Notes: a model not told the origin generated them from the letters alone. A DNA stretch of 39,198 nt from OCS155 cluster bacterium AG-349-E07 (GCA_003281085.1 QCCZ01000005.1:1-39198), one strand, 5' to 3'. Positions 9,150-18,159 are shown, counted from the stretch's first letter. Numbers and translations are program-made.

Positions 9150-9157
9150 ACTATAGT
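9150..9157. promoter_or_regulatory. Palindromic -10 element shared by ilv leader (minus) and queG (plus)
   Basis: The 8-mer ACTATAGT is its own reverse complement, so it gives a TATAGT hexamer on each strand. On the minus strand it ends 7 bases before the leader-peptide ATG, which predicts a start of transcription at or next to that ATG. On the plus strand it predicts a start about 7 bases upstream of the queG ATG at 9172. I see no convincing -35 element on either side. The two transcription units diverge from this single site. Confidence 0.6.
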
Positions 9158-9171
9158 AAAATCAAAAAAAA

Positions 9172-10266
9172 ATGAAAGATATAAATCTTAATAATTTCAT
9201 AGTTGAAAATTCTCTTGATATTCCAGTTGATGTGTCTATTGGAGTCGTATCAGTACCTACAGGCTTAAATTATTCTGATCAAATCAAAAAAGTAAAAGAG
9301 CAAAATCAACATGCGAACATGAAATTTACATTTTCTGATCCAGACTATTCAGGTCTTGTCGATAAATTTGATTGGGCAAACTCCGCTCTAATTTTTGCAT
9401 ATGATTACAAAAACAAGGTTAATAATTCAAATTTAACAAATATAGGATATGGTCAGATAGCAAGATTTGCTCAACAAGATTTTTATTTACCATTGAAAAA
9501 AATAATCAATCAATTTCAAGAAATATTTAATGATTTAAATATCAAGCATCAAACATTTATTGACAATCCAAAACATTACGATAGATCTTTTTTTGAAAAG
9601 TCTGGGATGGGATGGCAGGGTAAAAGCACAATGATGCTGAGTCCAGGTATTGGTCCGTGGCAACTACTAGGAACAATTTATGTTGAAACTAATTTCCAGT
9701 CTACAGATGAAAAAACTTACTCATGTGGAGAATGCAACTTATGTCAAATTTCCTGTCCTACAGGTGCATTGGATAATGAATACAAACTAGATTCAAATAA
9801 ATGTATTTCGTATTGGCTCCAGTCGCCTGAAATAATTCCGTATGATATGAGGGAATCAATTGGAAATAGATTTTATGGTTGTGATGAATGTTTGATATCA
9901 TGTCCACCTGGTCAAAGTAATAAAATTAAAATTAAAACAAAAAATGAATTTGAAGTAAACCTAGAAGAGTTACTTGAAACAAATGATGAAGTATTACTCA
10001 AAAATTATTATTGGTTTTATATTCCAAAAAGAAATGTTGATTATTTAAAAAGGAATGCAGTCATTGCATTAACAAATAATCCTAAGAAAAGTACTTTTAA
10101 TTTTTTTTTGAAATTGTACACAAATTCTTCAGATTTTTTGAAGATTTACATTTTGTGGGGATTCTGGAAGTTAGGAAAAATTTTTGAAATAAGTAGTTTG
10201 CTTGATAATGAAGTAAATGAAAATTTAAAACTTGAATATGAAAAATTAAAAAAAATGACTTCATAA
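9172..10266 (+). CDS. queG: Epoxyqueuosine reductase
   Basis: QueG performs the last step of queuosine synthesis in tRNA, reducing epoxyqueuosine with cobalamin and two [4Fe-4S] clusters. The 364-residue protein has the ferredoxin-like [16 protein letters not shown] (Cys185, 188, 191, 195), Cys211 in NKCISYW and [10 protein letters not shown] (Cys237, 240, 244), all eight ligands expected for two clusters. The segment [27 protein letters not shown] around 129-155 matches the cobalamin-binding core, including Asp131. A HEAT-like tail ([14 protein letters not shown]) follows. No other queuosine genes are visible. It reads divergently from the ilv operon and is 23 bases ahead of ilvD. Confidence 0.92.
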   Translation: MKDINLNNFIVENSLDIPVDVSIGVVSVPTGLNYSDQIKKVKEQNQHANMKFTFSDPDYSGLVDKFDWANSALIFAYDYKNKVNNSNLTNIGYGQIARFAQQDFYLPLKKIINQFQEIFNDLNIKHQTFIDNPKHYDRSFFEKSGMGWQGKSTMMLSPGIGPWQLLGTIYVETNFQSTDEKTYSCGECNLCQISCPTGALDNEYKLDSNKCISYWLQSPEIIPYDMRESIGNRFYGCDECLISCPPGQSNKIKIKTKNEFEVNLEELLETNDEVLLKNYYWFYIPKRNVDYLKRNAVIALTNNPKKSTFNFFLKLYTNSSDFLKIYILWGFWKLGKIFEISSLLDNEVNENLKLEYEKLKKMTS

Positions 10267-10277
10267 TTGAAATAATC

Positions 10278-10283
10278 TATTCT
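10278..10283 (+). promoter_or_regulatory. Probable -10 box for a leaderless ilvD transcript
   Basis: TATTCT occupies -12 to -7 relative to the A of the ilvD ATG at 10290, the exact position of a TANNNT box when transcription starts on the start codon. There is no ribosome-binding site upstream of ilvD. The match is a short AT-rich word in AT-rich DNA, so chance is possible. Confidence 0.45.
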
Positions 10284-10289
10284 TATTCT

Positions 10290-11951
10290 ATGGAAAAAAT
10301 ATCTGATGACGTAACAAAAGGAGCTAGTAAATCCGCTGCTAGAGCGATGTTAAGGGCCGTTGGGCTTCAAGATGATGATTTTAATAAGTTTCAAGTAGGA
10401 GTTGTATCAGCGGGTAATGAAGTTACTCCATGTAATCTGACAGGTCCAGAATTATCTGAGTTTGCTAAAAAGGGCGTAAGTGGCCCTGATTCTGCTGCAT
10501 TAATATTCTCTACAATTGCTGTTTCCGATGGTATTTCAATGGGTCATGAGGGGATGAGAGCATCTTTAATTTCGAGAGAAGTAATTGCTGATTCAGTTGA
10601 ATTGGTAATGCATGCGGAAAGATTCGATGGAATGGTAACAATTGCAGGATGTGACAAATCTCTTCCAGGAATGTTAATGGCTGCAGGAAGAATTAATCGT
10701 CCAGCAATATTTTTATATGGTGGAAGTAGTTTACCAGGAGTCTACAACGGAAAAGATATATCAATTGTTGATGTTTTTGAAGGTATAGGTGCTTTTGAAA
10801 AAGGAATCATCTCAGAAGAAGAACTTTACAAAATTGAGTGTGCGGCTTGTCCTGGAGTAGGGTCGTGCGCTGGAATGTTTACTGCTAACACAATGGCATC
10901 AGTTGGAGAAGCAATAGGAATGAGTTTACCTGGTACTGCTGCTATTCCAGCTGAGGATGCAAAATTACGAGATGCTGCAGTTGAATCTGGGAAGCAACTC
11001 AATTATTTATTAAAAAATAATATAAAACCAAGTGATATTATGACTCATGATGCATTTACTAATGCCATAACAACCGTACTTGCTCTCGGTGGAAGCACAA
11101 ATGCCGTACTTCACTTATTAGCTATTGCACACGAAACTGGGGTTGAACTATCGATCGATAAATTTGACCAACTTAGCAGAAACGTTCCTCACTTAGCTGA
11201 TATGAAACCATTTGGAAAATATCATATGGTTAATTTGAATGAAATAGGAGGAGTTCCAGTAGTATCAAAAATACTTCTTGAAAATAAATTAATTAATCCG
11301 GATTGCATGACTGTTACTGGACGAACTGTTGGTGAGAATCTTGAAAAAGTACAAATTCCAAAAAACCAAGATGTAATAAGTTTTCCAGACAATCCTATAT
11401 CAAATGAGGGTGGTATTGCAATCCTCAAAGGTTCATTAAGTCCAAATGGATCAGTCGTAAAAACTGCAGGAATAGATATTAATACTTTTTCTGGGCCCGC
11501 AAATGTTTTTGATTCTGAACAAGATGCTTTAGATGCTTTGTTTAATAACAAAATTTCAAAAGGAGAAGTTGTAGTTATTCGAAATGAAGGTCCTAAAGGG
11601 GGGCCAGGAATGAGAGAAATGCTACAAATTACTGCTGCAATTAAAGGTGCAGGATTGGGTAAAGATGTTTTGCTAATAACTGATGGAAGATTTTCTGGAG
11701 GCACTACGGGTTTGTGTATTGGCCATGTTGCTCCAGAAAGTTATGACAAAGGACCTATTTCAGTATGTCAAAATGGAGATATCATCACTTTGGATATAGA
11801 AAATAGATCTTTAAATCTAGAGATTGAAGAAAATGAATTTGATGACAGAATAAGTAAATTAAAATTGCCTCCTCCAAGATACAACTCAGGTGTTTTGTAC
11901 AAATATTCAAAGCTAGTTAGTGGTTCCGATAAAGGTGCTGTTACAAATTAA
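10290..11951 (+). CDS. ilvD: Dihydroxy-acid dehydratase
   Basis: IlvD dehydrates the dihydroxy acids made by IlvC to the 2-oxo acids of valine and isoleucine. At 553 residues it is the usual length. It has Cys48 in [12 protein letters not shown], the CDKSLPGM motif (Cys121), and the [19 protein letters not shown] motif (Cys194-203 region), which together supply the Fe-S ligands. The substrate and Mg-binding segments [26 protein letters not shown] and [17 protein letters not shown] are all present. It completes the BCAA set of the window but lies on the opposite strand from ilvBNC, so it escapes the attenuator and probably has its own promoter. Confidence 0.96.
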   Translation: MEKISDDVTKGASKSAARAMLRAVGLQDDDFNKFQVGVVSAGNEVTPCNLTGPELSEFAKKGVSGPDSAALIFSTIAVSDGISMGHEGMRASLISREVIADSVELVMHAERFDGMVTIAGCDKSLPGMLMAAGRINRPAIFLYGGSSLPGVYNGKDISIVDVFEGIGAFEKGIISEEELYKIECAACPGVGSCAGMFTANTMASVGEAIGMSLPGTAAIPAEDAKLRDAAVESGKQLNYLLKNNIKPSDIMTHDAFTNAITTVLALGGSTNAVLHLLAIAHETGVELSIDKFDQLSRNVPHLADMKPFGKYHMVNLNEIGGVPVVSKILLENKLINPDCMTVTGRTVGENLEKVQIPKNQDVISFPDNPISNEGGIAILKGSLSPNGSVVKTAGIDINTFSGPANVFDSEQDALDALFNNKISKGEVVVIRNEGPKGGPGMREMLQITAAIKGAGLGKDVLLITDGRFSGGTTGLCIGHVAPESYDKGPISVCQNGDIITLDIENRSLNLEIEENEFDDRISKLKLPPPRYNSGVLYKYSKLVSGSDKGAVTN

Positions 11952-11954
11952 TAG

Positions 11955-12722
11955 ATGATATTTATTTCAGACGTCCATAATCAATTAGAATTTTTAAAAT
12001 TATTGCCAAAAAAAAATGAGCCAGTAGTTATATTAGGCGATTTAATCAATTGGATAGATTACAGAAATGGCGATGGTATAGCCAAAGAGGTATTTGGATT
12101 AGAAAATGTGCAAAAGCTTATTAATTTAAGAAAAGAGCATAGATTTGAAGAAAGAAAAGATTTATGGAAAAGTTTATATTCTAATGATCCAGAAGTGATT
12201 ATGAAAAATATGAGAGATGCTATTGAAAATCAATATGAAGAAGTTTTTAAGATTTTGAAAAAATATAATGTATGGTTTATCCCTGGGAATGTTGATGACG
12301 TTGAGATTATGAATAGCTACACGTCGCCTACTATAAAAAATGTTGATGGACTTTTAATTGATTATCAAGGCATTAAGTTAGGTTTTGCAGGAGGGGGAGT
12401 ACCTACTCCTATCAACGCAAGAGGAGAAATCAGTGAAAATGAATTTTCAAAAAAATTAAATAAGCTTAAACAGGCTGAAATTATTTGTACCCATGCACCA
12501 CCATATGTAGATGAATTAATGACAGATGTAGTTACAAATAAAATAGAACAGGGATGGAAAAGTCTGCTAGATTTTATAAATACAAATCATCCTAAATTTG
12601 CGCTTTTTGGAGATGTTCATCAACCTAAAGCTTCTACTTGGATAGTAAACAATACAAAATGTATTAATACTGGTTACTTTAGAGCCACTAACCAATATTT
12701 AGAATTATCATCAATAATATAA
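11955..12722 (+). CDS. Calcineurin-like metallophosphoesterase
   Basis: The 255-residue protein carries the full metallophosphoesterase signature: DVH at the N-terminus (Asp6, His8), LGD at 27-29, PGNVDDVE near 112, a metal-binding His in CTHAPPYVDEL near 181 and FGDVHQP near 218. These residues bind two metal ions that cleave phosphate esters. The insert between blocks 2 and 3 is helical and not recognised. The substrate is unknown. It starts 3 bases after ilvD and overlaps the ROK kinase by one base, so it heads an overlapping set of genes up to ltaE. Confidence 0.88.
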   Translation: MIFISDVHNQLEFLKLLPKKNEPVVILGDLINWIDYRNGDGIAKEVFGLENVQKLINLRKEHRFEERKDLWKSLYSNDPEVIMKNMRDAIENQYEEVFKILKKYNVWFIPGNVDDVEIMNSYTSPTIKNVDGLLIDYQGIKLGFAGGGVPTPINARGEISENEFSKKLNKLKQAEIICTHAPPYVDELMTDVVTNKIEQGWKSLLDFINTNHPKFALFGDVHQPKASTWIVNNTKCINTGYFRATNQYLELSSII

Positions 12723-13633
12723 TGAATTGCTTATCTTTTGATGTTGGAGGCACAACAATAAAATATGGAGTTATAAACAATAGTTATGAAGTCATTCACA
12801 AAGATAAAATCCCCACCCCCAAAGATGAAGAAAAGTTTATAGAGTCGCTCTCAGGAATTATTCAAAAAAACATTAATAACATTTCAAAAGTATCTGTAGG
12901 AATGCCAGGATACGTAAATGTAGCAAGTAACAAATATTTGTACGGTCCACATTTACCATTTGCAATTGATTTTTCAAAATTATCAAACTTTTCAGAGTAC
13001 GAATTTTATCTAGACAATGATGGAAATGTTGCAGCTTATTGTGAGTATTTCTTAAATTATAAAAATAAATACTCAAATTTAATTATGTTAACTTTTGGCA
13101 CAGGGGTTGGCGGGGGAATAATTTCTGAAGGTAGATTATTAAGAGGAAGCGGAAATGCAGGAGAGGTTGGGCATATGCTTACTTCAAATGATAGAAATGT
13201 TGAGGGTGATAGCGGAAAGAAAGGTAGTTTTGAGACATCAGTTGCAGCATCAGTATGGACAAAGAAATGTTACGAACTAACTGAAATAAATAAAGATTCA
13301 GAACTGGCTCAAGCATTTGCTTTAAAAAATATTGGTTCAGTACTTTTCGATACCACATTAAGCTTAACCGACAGAGAGGCCTCTGTTAGAGATGAAATAA
13401 TTCAAAATATTTCAAATGGACTTTTAAGCTTATTTGAAATATTCGATAATGAAGTTTTTGTTCTCGGCGGAAGCATGTCCTCTGAGCCTTTTGATTTAAT
13501 CGAGCTTATACAAAGCGATATAAAGAACAGATACAAATTTCCTTCTAGAACTTTTCCCGAAGTATTTATTGCTTCACAAGGAGAAGATTCTGGGATAATT
13601 GGTGCTGCAGCATTAGCGTTTGATGAAGAATAA
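12722..13633 (+). CDS. ROK-family sugar kinase-like protein lacking the zinc cysteines
   Basis: The 303-residue protein has the ROK/ASKHA fold: FDVGGTTIKYGV (phosphate-1 loop) at the N-terminus, SVGMPGYVN, the catalytic Asp100 in DNDGNVAAYCEY, GTGVGGGII (phosphate-2) and GEVGHM with His151. In most ROK proteins this His and a CxCGxxGCxE motif hold a zinc ion. Here the motif reads GDSGKKGSFE (162-171), so all three cysteines are Gly, Ser and Ser while the frame of the motif is kept. The likely reaction is phosphorylation of glucose or another hexose, perhaps with polyphosphate as in PPGK proteins, which lack the zinc motif. The overlap with the metallophosphoesterase suggests co-expression. 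Confidence 0.82.
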   Translation: MNCLSFDVGGTTIKYGVINNSYEVIHKDKIPTPKDEEKFIESLSGIIQKNINNISKVSVGMPGYVNVASNKYLYGPHLPFAIDFSKLSNFSEYEFYLDNDGNVAAYCEYFLNYKNKYSNLIMLTFGTGVGGGIISEGRLLRGSGNAGEVGHMLTSNDRNVEGDSGKKGSFETSVAASVWTKKCYELTEINKDSELAQAFALKNIGSVLFDTTLSLTDREASVRDEIIQNISNGLLSLFEIFDNEVFVLGGSMSSEPFDLIELIQSDIKNRYKFPSRTFPEVFIASQGEDSGIIGAAALAFDEE

Positions 13634-14303
13634 AAATTCTTTATTACTGCCACCACAATTTTTTGAGACTGATTCTGATGAAAAAATAAGAAATATTCTT
13701 GATTTGGATGTTGATGCATTGTATCTTTTTGATCATTTTAAAAATCCCACAGACTCAAGTAAGCCCACTTATTTATTTTCTGAAGAAATCTTCAGCTTAT
13801 ATAAAAAAGTAGAAAATCAAATTGAGGTTGGCGTTTGTGTATTGAATGTAAATGCAAGAGATACAAATATTTTATTTAAAGACATTATTGATCCACTTCT
13901 TGAACTTAAAAATATAAATATAGGTTTAGGTACTGGTGACAACAAATATGAAAAGCATGATGAGATATTTGATAATGATATTGAGGAAACTATTACCTAT
14001 ATTTTGAAAAATAATAATTTTATTTCAAATAATTCAACATTGTTTATCGGAGGAAGTTCACAATCTAAATTAGATTTAGTACAAAAGTACAATTTAGGGA
14101 TTAATCAGTGGATGGGTTCAGATTCTGATTTTATAGATAAACAAAATGTATATAAAAATTTAATAAACCCCATAGGGAGACTTTCAAGATGTGTTACTAA
14201 TAAAAAGATAAGTGAATTTGATTACGAGAAAATATTCGTTGTAAAAGATTCTAATTTGAAGATTTTTCAAGAAACTATAGATAATATTTTTAAAAATGAC
14301 TAA
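13623..14303 (+). CDS. Shortened luciferase-like (LLM) family protein, putative
   Basis: This protein of about 226 residues resembles the luciferase-like, flavin- or F420-dependent oxidoreductases in order and spacing of motifs: VDALYLFDHFKNP (like the 'D.vw..DHf' block), a stretch VGVCVLNVNARDT, INIGLGTGDN, and FIGGSSQSKLDLVQKYNLGINQW (like 'igG.g....la.ryaDgwn'). Family members usually have about 300 residues, so parts of the barrel are missing or very short. Cofactor and substrate are unknown. I chose the ATG at 13623; a TTG lies one codon upstream. It overlaps the ROK gene by 11 bases and alaC by 8. The family call is tentative. Confidence 0.55.
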   Translation: MKNKNSLLLPPQFFETDSDEKIRNILDLDVDALYLFDHFKNPTDSSKPTYLFSEEIFSLYKKVENQIEVGVCVLNVNARDTNILFKDIIDPLLELKNINIGLGTGDNKYEKHDEIFDNDIEETITYILKNNNFISNNSTLFIGGSSQSKLDLVQKYNLGINQWMGSDSDFIDKQNVYKNLINPIGRLSRCVTNKKISEFDYEKIFVVKDSNLKIFQETIDNIFKND

Positions 14304-15468
14304 ATACTCAAACAATTTAATTGATAACTTTCCTGATTATTTGTTTAATAAAATTAATCAGCAAAAACTAGCTTTGCGTCAAAGTGGTGAGGATGTTATT
14401 GATCTAGGCTATGGGAATCCTGACATTCCCTCTCATGAATTAGTTGTAGAAAAATTAATTGAGTCTGCTCAAATAAAAAAGAATCATAAATATTCTGTTT
14501 CAAAAGGTATTTATGGTTTACGAAATGCTATTGCAAATAAATATTTGAGAGAATACAAAATTAATTTAGATCCTGGTAAAAATATTGTAAATACAATTGG
14601 TAGTAAAGAAGGATTGACTCACTTACTAATGTCAATACTAAACAAGGGTGATAATGTTATTGTTCAGGACCCTAGCTATCCTATTCATCATTATGCTCCA
14701 TTAATTGCTGGTGCAAATGTAATTAAAATTGAATGTTTGAGCAGTGAAAATTTCTTAAATAATCTAAATAAAACTTTAACAAGTCAAGAAGTTAAAGCAG
14801 TGCTTGTATCATTCCCACACAATCCAACAACATTAACTGTAAATCAAGAGTTTTATGACGAACTTGTGAGTCTTGCACGGAGATATAATTTTTTGATAAT
14901 AAATGATTTTGCTTATTCGGATATATATTTTAATGAAGAAAAACCTCCATCTTTATTAAATTCTGATCCACAATTTGATCACACAGTTGAGCTTTATTCA
15001 CTCACCAAGGGTTATTCTATGGCTGGATGGAGAGTTGGCTTTGCCGTTGGTAACGAGAGTGCAATAAGTTCTCTCACAAAACTAAAATCTTATATCGATT
15101 ACGGAACTTTTCAACCAATACAAATTGCATCAACAGTTGCGATAAATGAATTAGACGATTATCCAAAAGAAGTATCTTCTATTTATCAGGATAGAAAAAT
15201 ATTGGCAGAAGAGTATCTAACAAAATATGGATTCGAAGTCTATAAAAGTACTGCAACAATGTTTTTATGGGCGAAACTACCTGAAGTTTATAAACATGAT
15301 TCTATGAAATTTTCAATTGACCTGCTTTCCAAATCTAATGTTGCAGTTTCTCCAGGTGTTGGTTTTGGAAACTGCGGAGAAGGACATATAAGACTTGCTT
15401 TGGTTGAGAACAAACAACGTATAAGACAAGCAATGAAAAATTTCTCAAAAATAATTAATAGTGTTTAG
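14296..15468 (+). CDS. alaC: PLP-dependent aminotransferase, AlaC-like (glutamate-pyruvate)
   Basis: The 390-residue class I/II aminotransferase matches the AlaC/YfdZ pattern: GEDVIDLGYGNPD near 31-43, HKYSVSKGIYGLR, TIGSKEGLTHLLMS near 100, QDPSYPIHHY, FPHNPTT, NDFAYSDIYF, and SLTKGYSMAGWRVGF with the PLP lysine Lys238 and the phosphate-binding Arg246. AlaC makes alanine from pyruvate and glutamate. A related N-succinyl-diaminopimelate or LL-DAP aminotransferase cannot be excluded from sequence alone. Its end overlaps the next gene by 8 bases. Confidence 0.85.
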   Translation: MTKYSNNLIDNFPDYLFNKINQQKLALRQSGEDVIDLGYGNPDIPSHELVVEKLIESAQIKKNHKYSVSKGIYGLRNAIANKYLREYKINLDPGKNIVNTIGSKEGLTHLLMSILNKGDNVIVQDPSYPIHHYAPLIAGANVIKIECLSSENFLNNLNKTLTSQEVKAVLVSFPHNPTTLTVNQEFYDELVSLARRYNFLIINDFAYSDIYFNEEKPPSLLNSDPQFDHTVELYSLTKGYSMAGWRVGFAVGNESAISSLTKLKSYIDYGTFQPIQIASTVAINELDDYPKEVSSIYQDRKILAEEYLTKYGFEVYKSTATMFLWAKLPEVYKHDSMKFSIDLLSKSNVAVSPGVGFGNCGEGHIRLALVENKQRIRQAMKNFSKIINSV

Positions 15469-16687
15469 AAAATTTTTATCTGAATTATTTTTCAATACCT
15501 CTTTAGGTAGTGGTTTTTATTCAGATCTATCTGCAGGGACATTTGTAGTATTAATTATTTTTATAATTTTGAGCTTCCTTTTAATCAAGTTTTCAGAATA
15601 TATAAAAGTTGAATTTTTTTTTGGCTTAGGGTTGCTATTAAGCTCCATTACAACAATTAATGTTTTAAGGTACAAGCCGTACGGTGGTGATGCAAAGATT
15701 TATTGTGATTTAACTTTTATATCAAAATCAAGCAATTTGTCAATATATGATGTTGAATATAAGTACACCTTTAATTACCCACCCATTTTTAGGCAAATAT
15801 TAGATTTTTTATGTGATTTTGGATACCAATCAAATTACTACTTCTTTTTACTTCCTGCTTTGGTTCTATTTTTATTAATTTTAAGAAATGAAAATAGAAA
15901 TGTTTTTCTAAGCTCTATGTATTTATTTGGAGCTTTTCTAGCTCTTTGGTGGGTTCTTAAGACTGGAAACTTTGTTATGTTGGAGTTAGTATTTCTAATT
16001 TTGTTTGTTTGGCATTACAAAAAGAAAAGTCATTTATCATATTTGTTTTTGATTCTTTTTGGAATTCAAAGAATTTGGTTTCTTTTACTAGTTCCGATTC
16101 TTTTTTACTTAGACAATACTAATTTTGCTAAAAAAGCAAAAACAATAATTTCTGCTTCACTGTTTGCGATGTTAATAAACATTAATTCTGTTAATGAATT
16201 TTTAGATAGTATTTTCAATTCAAATTCTCAATATAACGTTTTGAGAGAATCACCTGGTCACAATACGCCTTCAATATATTTAGGTCTATTAAATATATTT
16301 AATATTGACTCAAATTTATTTTTACTTATTATTTATGTCTTAGTTGGTATCTATATTTTGTTTTTAATTATAAGAAAATTAAAAATGTCTACTGATATAA
16401 AACTCATTACAACTTTCACTTTAGTTTTACTTATCAATCCCTATCTAAAGCCTTATCACTTTATATTTATTGTTCCTTGTTTATTACTAGTTAGTGATTC
16501 TTTACTTAAAGATAAGAGAAGCATTATCATTGCAATTATTATGCCAAATTTGTTTTGGATAATATTTTCAAACTTATCTTCAGGCACCTCTTTAGGATTT
16601 TTTCAATTATTGTTCATAATTGCATTTATTATTAATCTCATATCTTTAGATAAGGAAAAAAATGAAATTGATCGATTTAAGATCTGA
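15461..16687 (+). CDS. Polytopic membrane protein, GT87/DUF2029-like glycosyltransferase
   Basis: The 408-residue protein is mostly hydrophobic, with roughly nine to ten predicted membrane segments. After the second comes GGDAKIYCDLTFISKSSN followed by YDVEYKYTFNYPPIFRQ, matching the GT87 pattern of an acidic residue near a Tyr and a downstream 'YPP' block in polyprenyl-phosphate-mannose-type GT-C glycosyltransferases. In actinobacteria such enzymes build mannosylated lipoglycans or arabinomannans. The acceptor here is unknown. The start is a GTG overlapping the alaC stop; the next in-frame Met is far inside. It overlaps ltaE by 26 bases. Confidence 0.7.
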   Translation: MFRKFLSELFFNTSLGSGFYSDLSAGTFVVLIIFIILSFLLIKFSEYIKVEFFFGLGLLLSSITTINVLRYKPYGGDAKIYCDLTFISKSSNLSIYDVEYKYTFNYPPIFRQILDFLCDFGYQSNYYFFLLPALVLFLLILRNENRNVFLSSMYLFGAFLALWWVLKTGNFVMLELVFLILFVWHYKKKSHLSYLFLILFGIQRIWFLLLVPILFYLDNTNFAKKAKTIISASLFAMLININSVNEFLDSIFNSNSQYNVLRESPGHNTPSIYLGLLNIFNIDSNLFLLIIYVLVGIYILFLIIRKLKMSTDIKLITTFTLVLLINPYLKPYHFIFIVPCLLLVSDSLLKDKRSIIIAIIMPNLFWIIFSNLSSGTSLGFFQLLFIIAFIINLISLDKEKNEIDRFKI

Positions 16688-17693
16688 TACAGTAACTAAA
16701 CCTGACAAAAATATAATTGAGGAGGCTTTACAAGCTGAATTAGGAGATGATGAGTATGGTGAAGACCCTACTGTAAATAATCTTCAAGAAAAATGTGCAG
16801 AACTTTTAGGTTTTGAAAGTGGCCTTTTTGTTTCTTCTGGACTTATGGGAAATCAAATCTCACTACTAATTCACAATTCACCTGGTACTGAAGTTATTAC
16901 AACATCTGATTCACATATTAAAAATTATGAACATGGTGCAGCATCATTTCTTTCTAGAGTCCAATTTAGAGAAATAGATCATAAAGATGGGGCGTTAAAT
17001 TTAGATACAATAAAAAGTGTTTACGAAAAATCAAAAGTACATAAACCTCAAATTAAGACTATCGCACAAGAAAACACTCATTTAGCTTCAGGAGGGTCGA
17101 TAGTTTCTTATAACCATCTTGCTGAAGTTCATTCTTTTGCAAAAGAAAAAGGTTTAAATATTCATATAGATGGAGCAAGATTATGGCATGCAATACTAGG
17201 TGAGGGATCTACAACAAATTATGGAAATATTTCTGACAGTTTGACTTTTTGTTTTTCAAAAGCATTGGGTGCTCCTATAGGTTCAATGCTTCTTGGCAGT
17301 AAGGAATTTATTAAAGAAGCCAGAGAGTACCGAAAAATACTTGGAGGCGGTATGAGACAAGTAGGAGTCATAGCTTCAATGGCAAATAAATCACTAGATT
17401 TACGGGAAAGAATATTAGAGGATCACCAAAAAGCTAAGGATGTTTTTGATTTTATAAGTGAAAAACATGAATTTGATGCCTTTTTTAAAGCAGAATATAA
17501 AAATACAAATATGATATTTCTTAAATTTAGTGATGGAGCAAATTCTCAAAATTTTATAAAAAACCTAGAAAAAGAAGGTGTGCTATCAGGATTAATAAAT
17601 GATAAAACAGTTAGGCTAGTTTTTCACAAGGATGTTTCAACTGATGATTTGGAACATGTAAAAGGGAAAATTTATTCCTCTTCATTAATTTGA
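16662..17693 (+). CDS. ltaE: Low-specificity L-threonine aldolase
   Basis: LtaE splits threonine or allo-threonine to glycine and acetaldehyde with PLP. The 343-residue protein opens with LIDLRSDTVTKPD and has DDEYGEDPTVNNLQE, FVSSGLMGNQ, the ENTHLASGGS block, HIDGARLWHA and the Schiff-base Lys200 in CFSKALGAPIGS, followed by the KILGGGMRQVG block. All are standard for the family and length. It is the last gene of the overlapping set beginning at 11955. Its 3' end overlaps a small minus-strand gene tail-to-tail by 22 bases. Confidence 0.93.
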   Translation: MKLIDLRSDTVTKPDKNIIEEALQAELGDDEYGEDPTVNNLQEKCAELLGFESGLFVSSGLMGNQISLLIHNSPGTEVITTSDSHIKNYEHGAASFLSRVQFREIDHKDGALNLDTIKSVYEKSKVHKPQIKTIAQENTHLASGGSIVSYNHLAEVHSFAKEKGLNIHIDGARLWHAILGEGSTTNYGNISDSLTFCFSKALGAPIGSMLLGSKEFIKEAREYRKILGGGMRQVGVIASMANKSLDLRERILEDHQKAKDVFDFISEKHEFDAFFKAEYKNTNMIFLKFSDGANSQNFIKNLEKEGVLSGLINDKTVRLVFHKDVSTDDLEHVKGKIYSSSLI

Positions 17694-17911
17694 TTCCATT
17701 CAGTAATCGATTTTTCGGAGAGATTAACCAAAATCATAGTTCCTATTAAAGATGAAAGATTAACCAAGAATATATATAGAGCTATATCATTAAAGCAATC
17801 ACCATTAGAATCAGCTAAACAGAATGCATTTCCTAAAAGATAACCTATATAAGTAGAGAATAAAATAACTGTAGAAAAAATTAAAAAACGTGTTTTGTTG
17901 CTAAATCTCAT
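17672..17911 (-). CDS. Small membrane protein, unknown function
   Basis: A 79-residue protein with a basic N-terminus (MRFSNKTR), two hydrophobic segments near 9-27 and 44-62, and a short loop holding two cysteines (FCLADSNGDCF, near 30-40). The acidic tail ends in NEEE. I do not recognise a family. The positive-inside rule puts the N-terminus in the cytoplasm and the Cys loop outside, where a disulfide is possible. It is divergent to another small membrane gene across 23 AT-rich bases, and its tail overlaps ltaE. The clean membrane pattern and start position support a real gene. Confidence 0.6.
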   Translation of the reverse strand: MRFSNKTRFLIFSTVILFSTYIGYLLGNAFCLADSNGDCFNDIALYIFLVNLSSLIGTMILVNLSEKSITEWNQINEEE

Positions 17912-17934
17912 ATTTATATTAACTTTAGCTTATT

Positions 17935-18159
17935 ATGAATTTTCCTAGTCCTTGGATAACGATTTTAACTTTTGTTGCAATATTTTTTTCAGGTTTCTTT
18001 TCTTTTATGTTTAGTAAAAAGACTGTGGAGTTATATTTATCAAAAGTTGAAACTAAATTTTTGAAATCTTTAGAACCGCTTATTGGGTCAATTGGATTTG
18101 TCTCTTCATTTGGATTAAGTTTATTAATTTTATATTATTTTATAATTCAAGTAAGTTAA
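17935..18159 (+). CDS. Small membrane protein, unknown function
   Basis: A 74-residue protein with two hydrophobic segments (about 7-26 and 50-70) separated by a charged loop (KKTVELYLSKVETKFLKSLE) that could be an amphipathic helix. I do not recognise a family. It starts 23 bases from the divergent small membrane gene and ends 9 bases before the stop of the histidine phosphatase. No ribosome-binding site is evident, in line with many genes here. The gene fills an otherwise empty stretch and has a membrane-protein composition, so I think it is real. Confidence 0.6.
   Translation: MNFPSPWITILTFVAIFFSGFFSFMFSKKTVELYLSKVETKFLKSLEPLIGSIGFVSSFGLSLLILYYFIIQVS

Noticed and set aside
11222-11704. 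160-residue open frame on the minus strand inside ilvD
   Set aside because: It is the antisense shadow of ilvD with Pro/Ser/Ile-rich composition and no family motifs.
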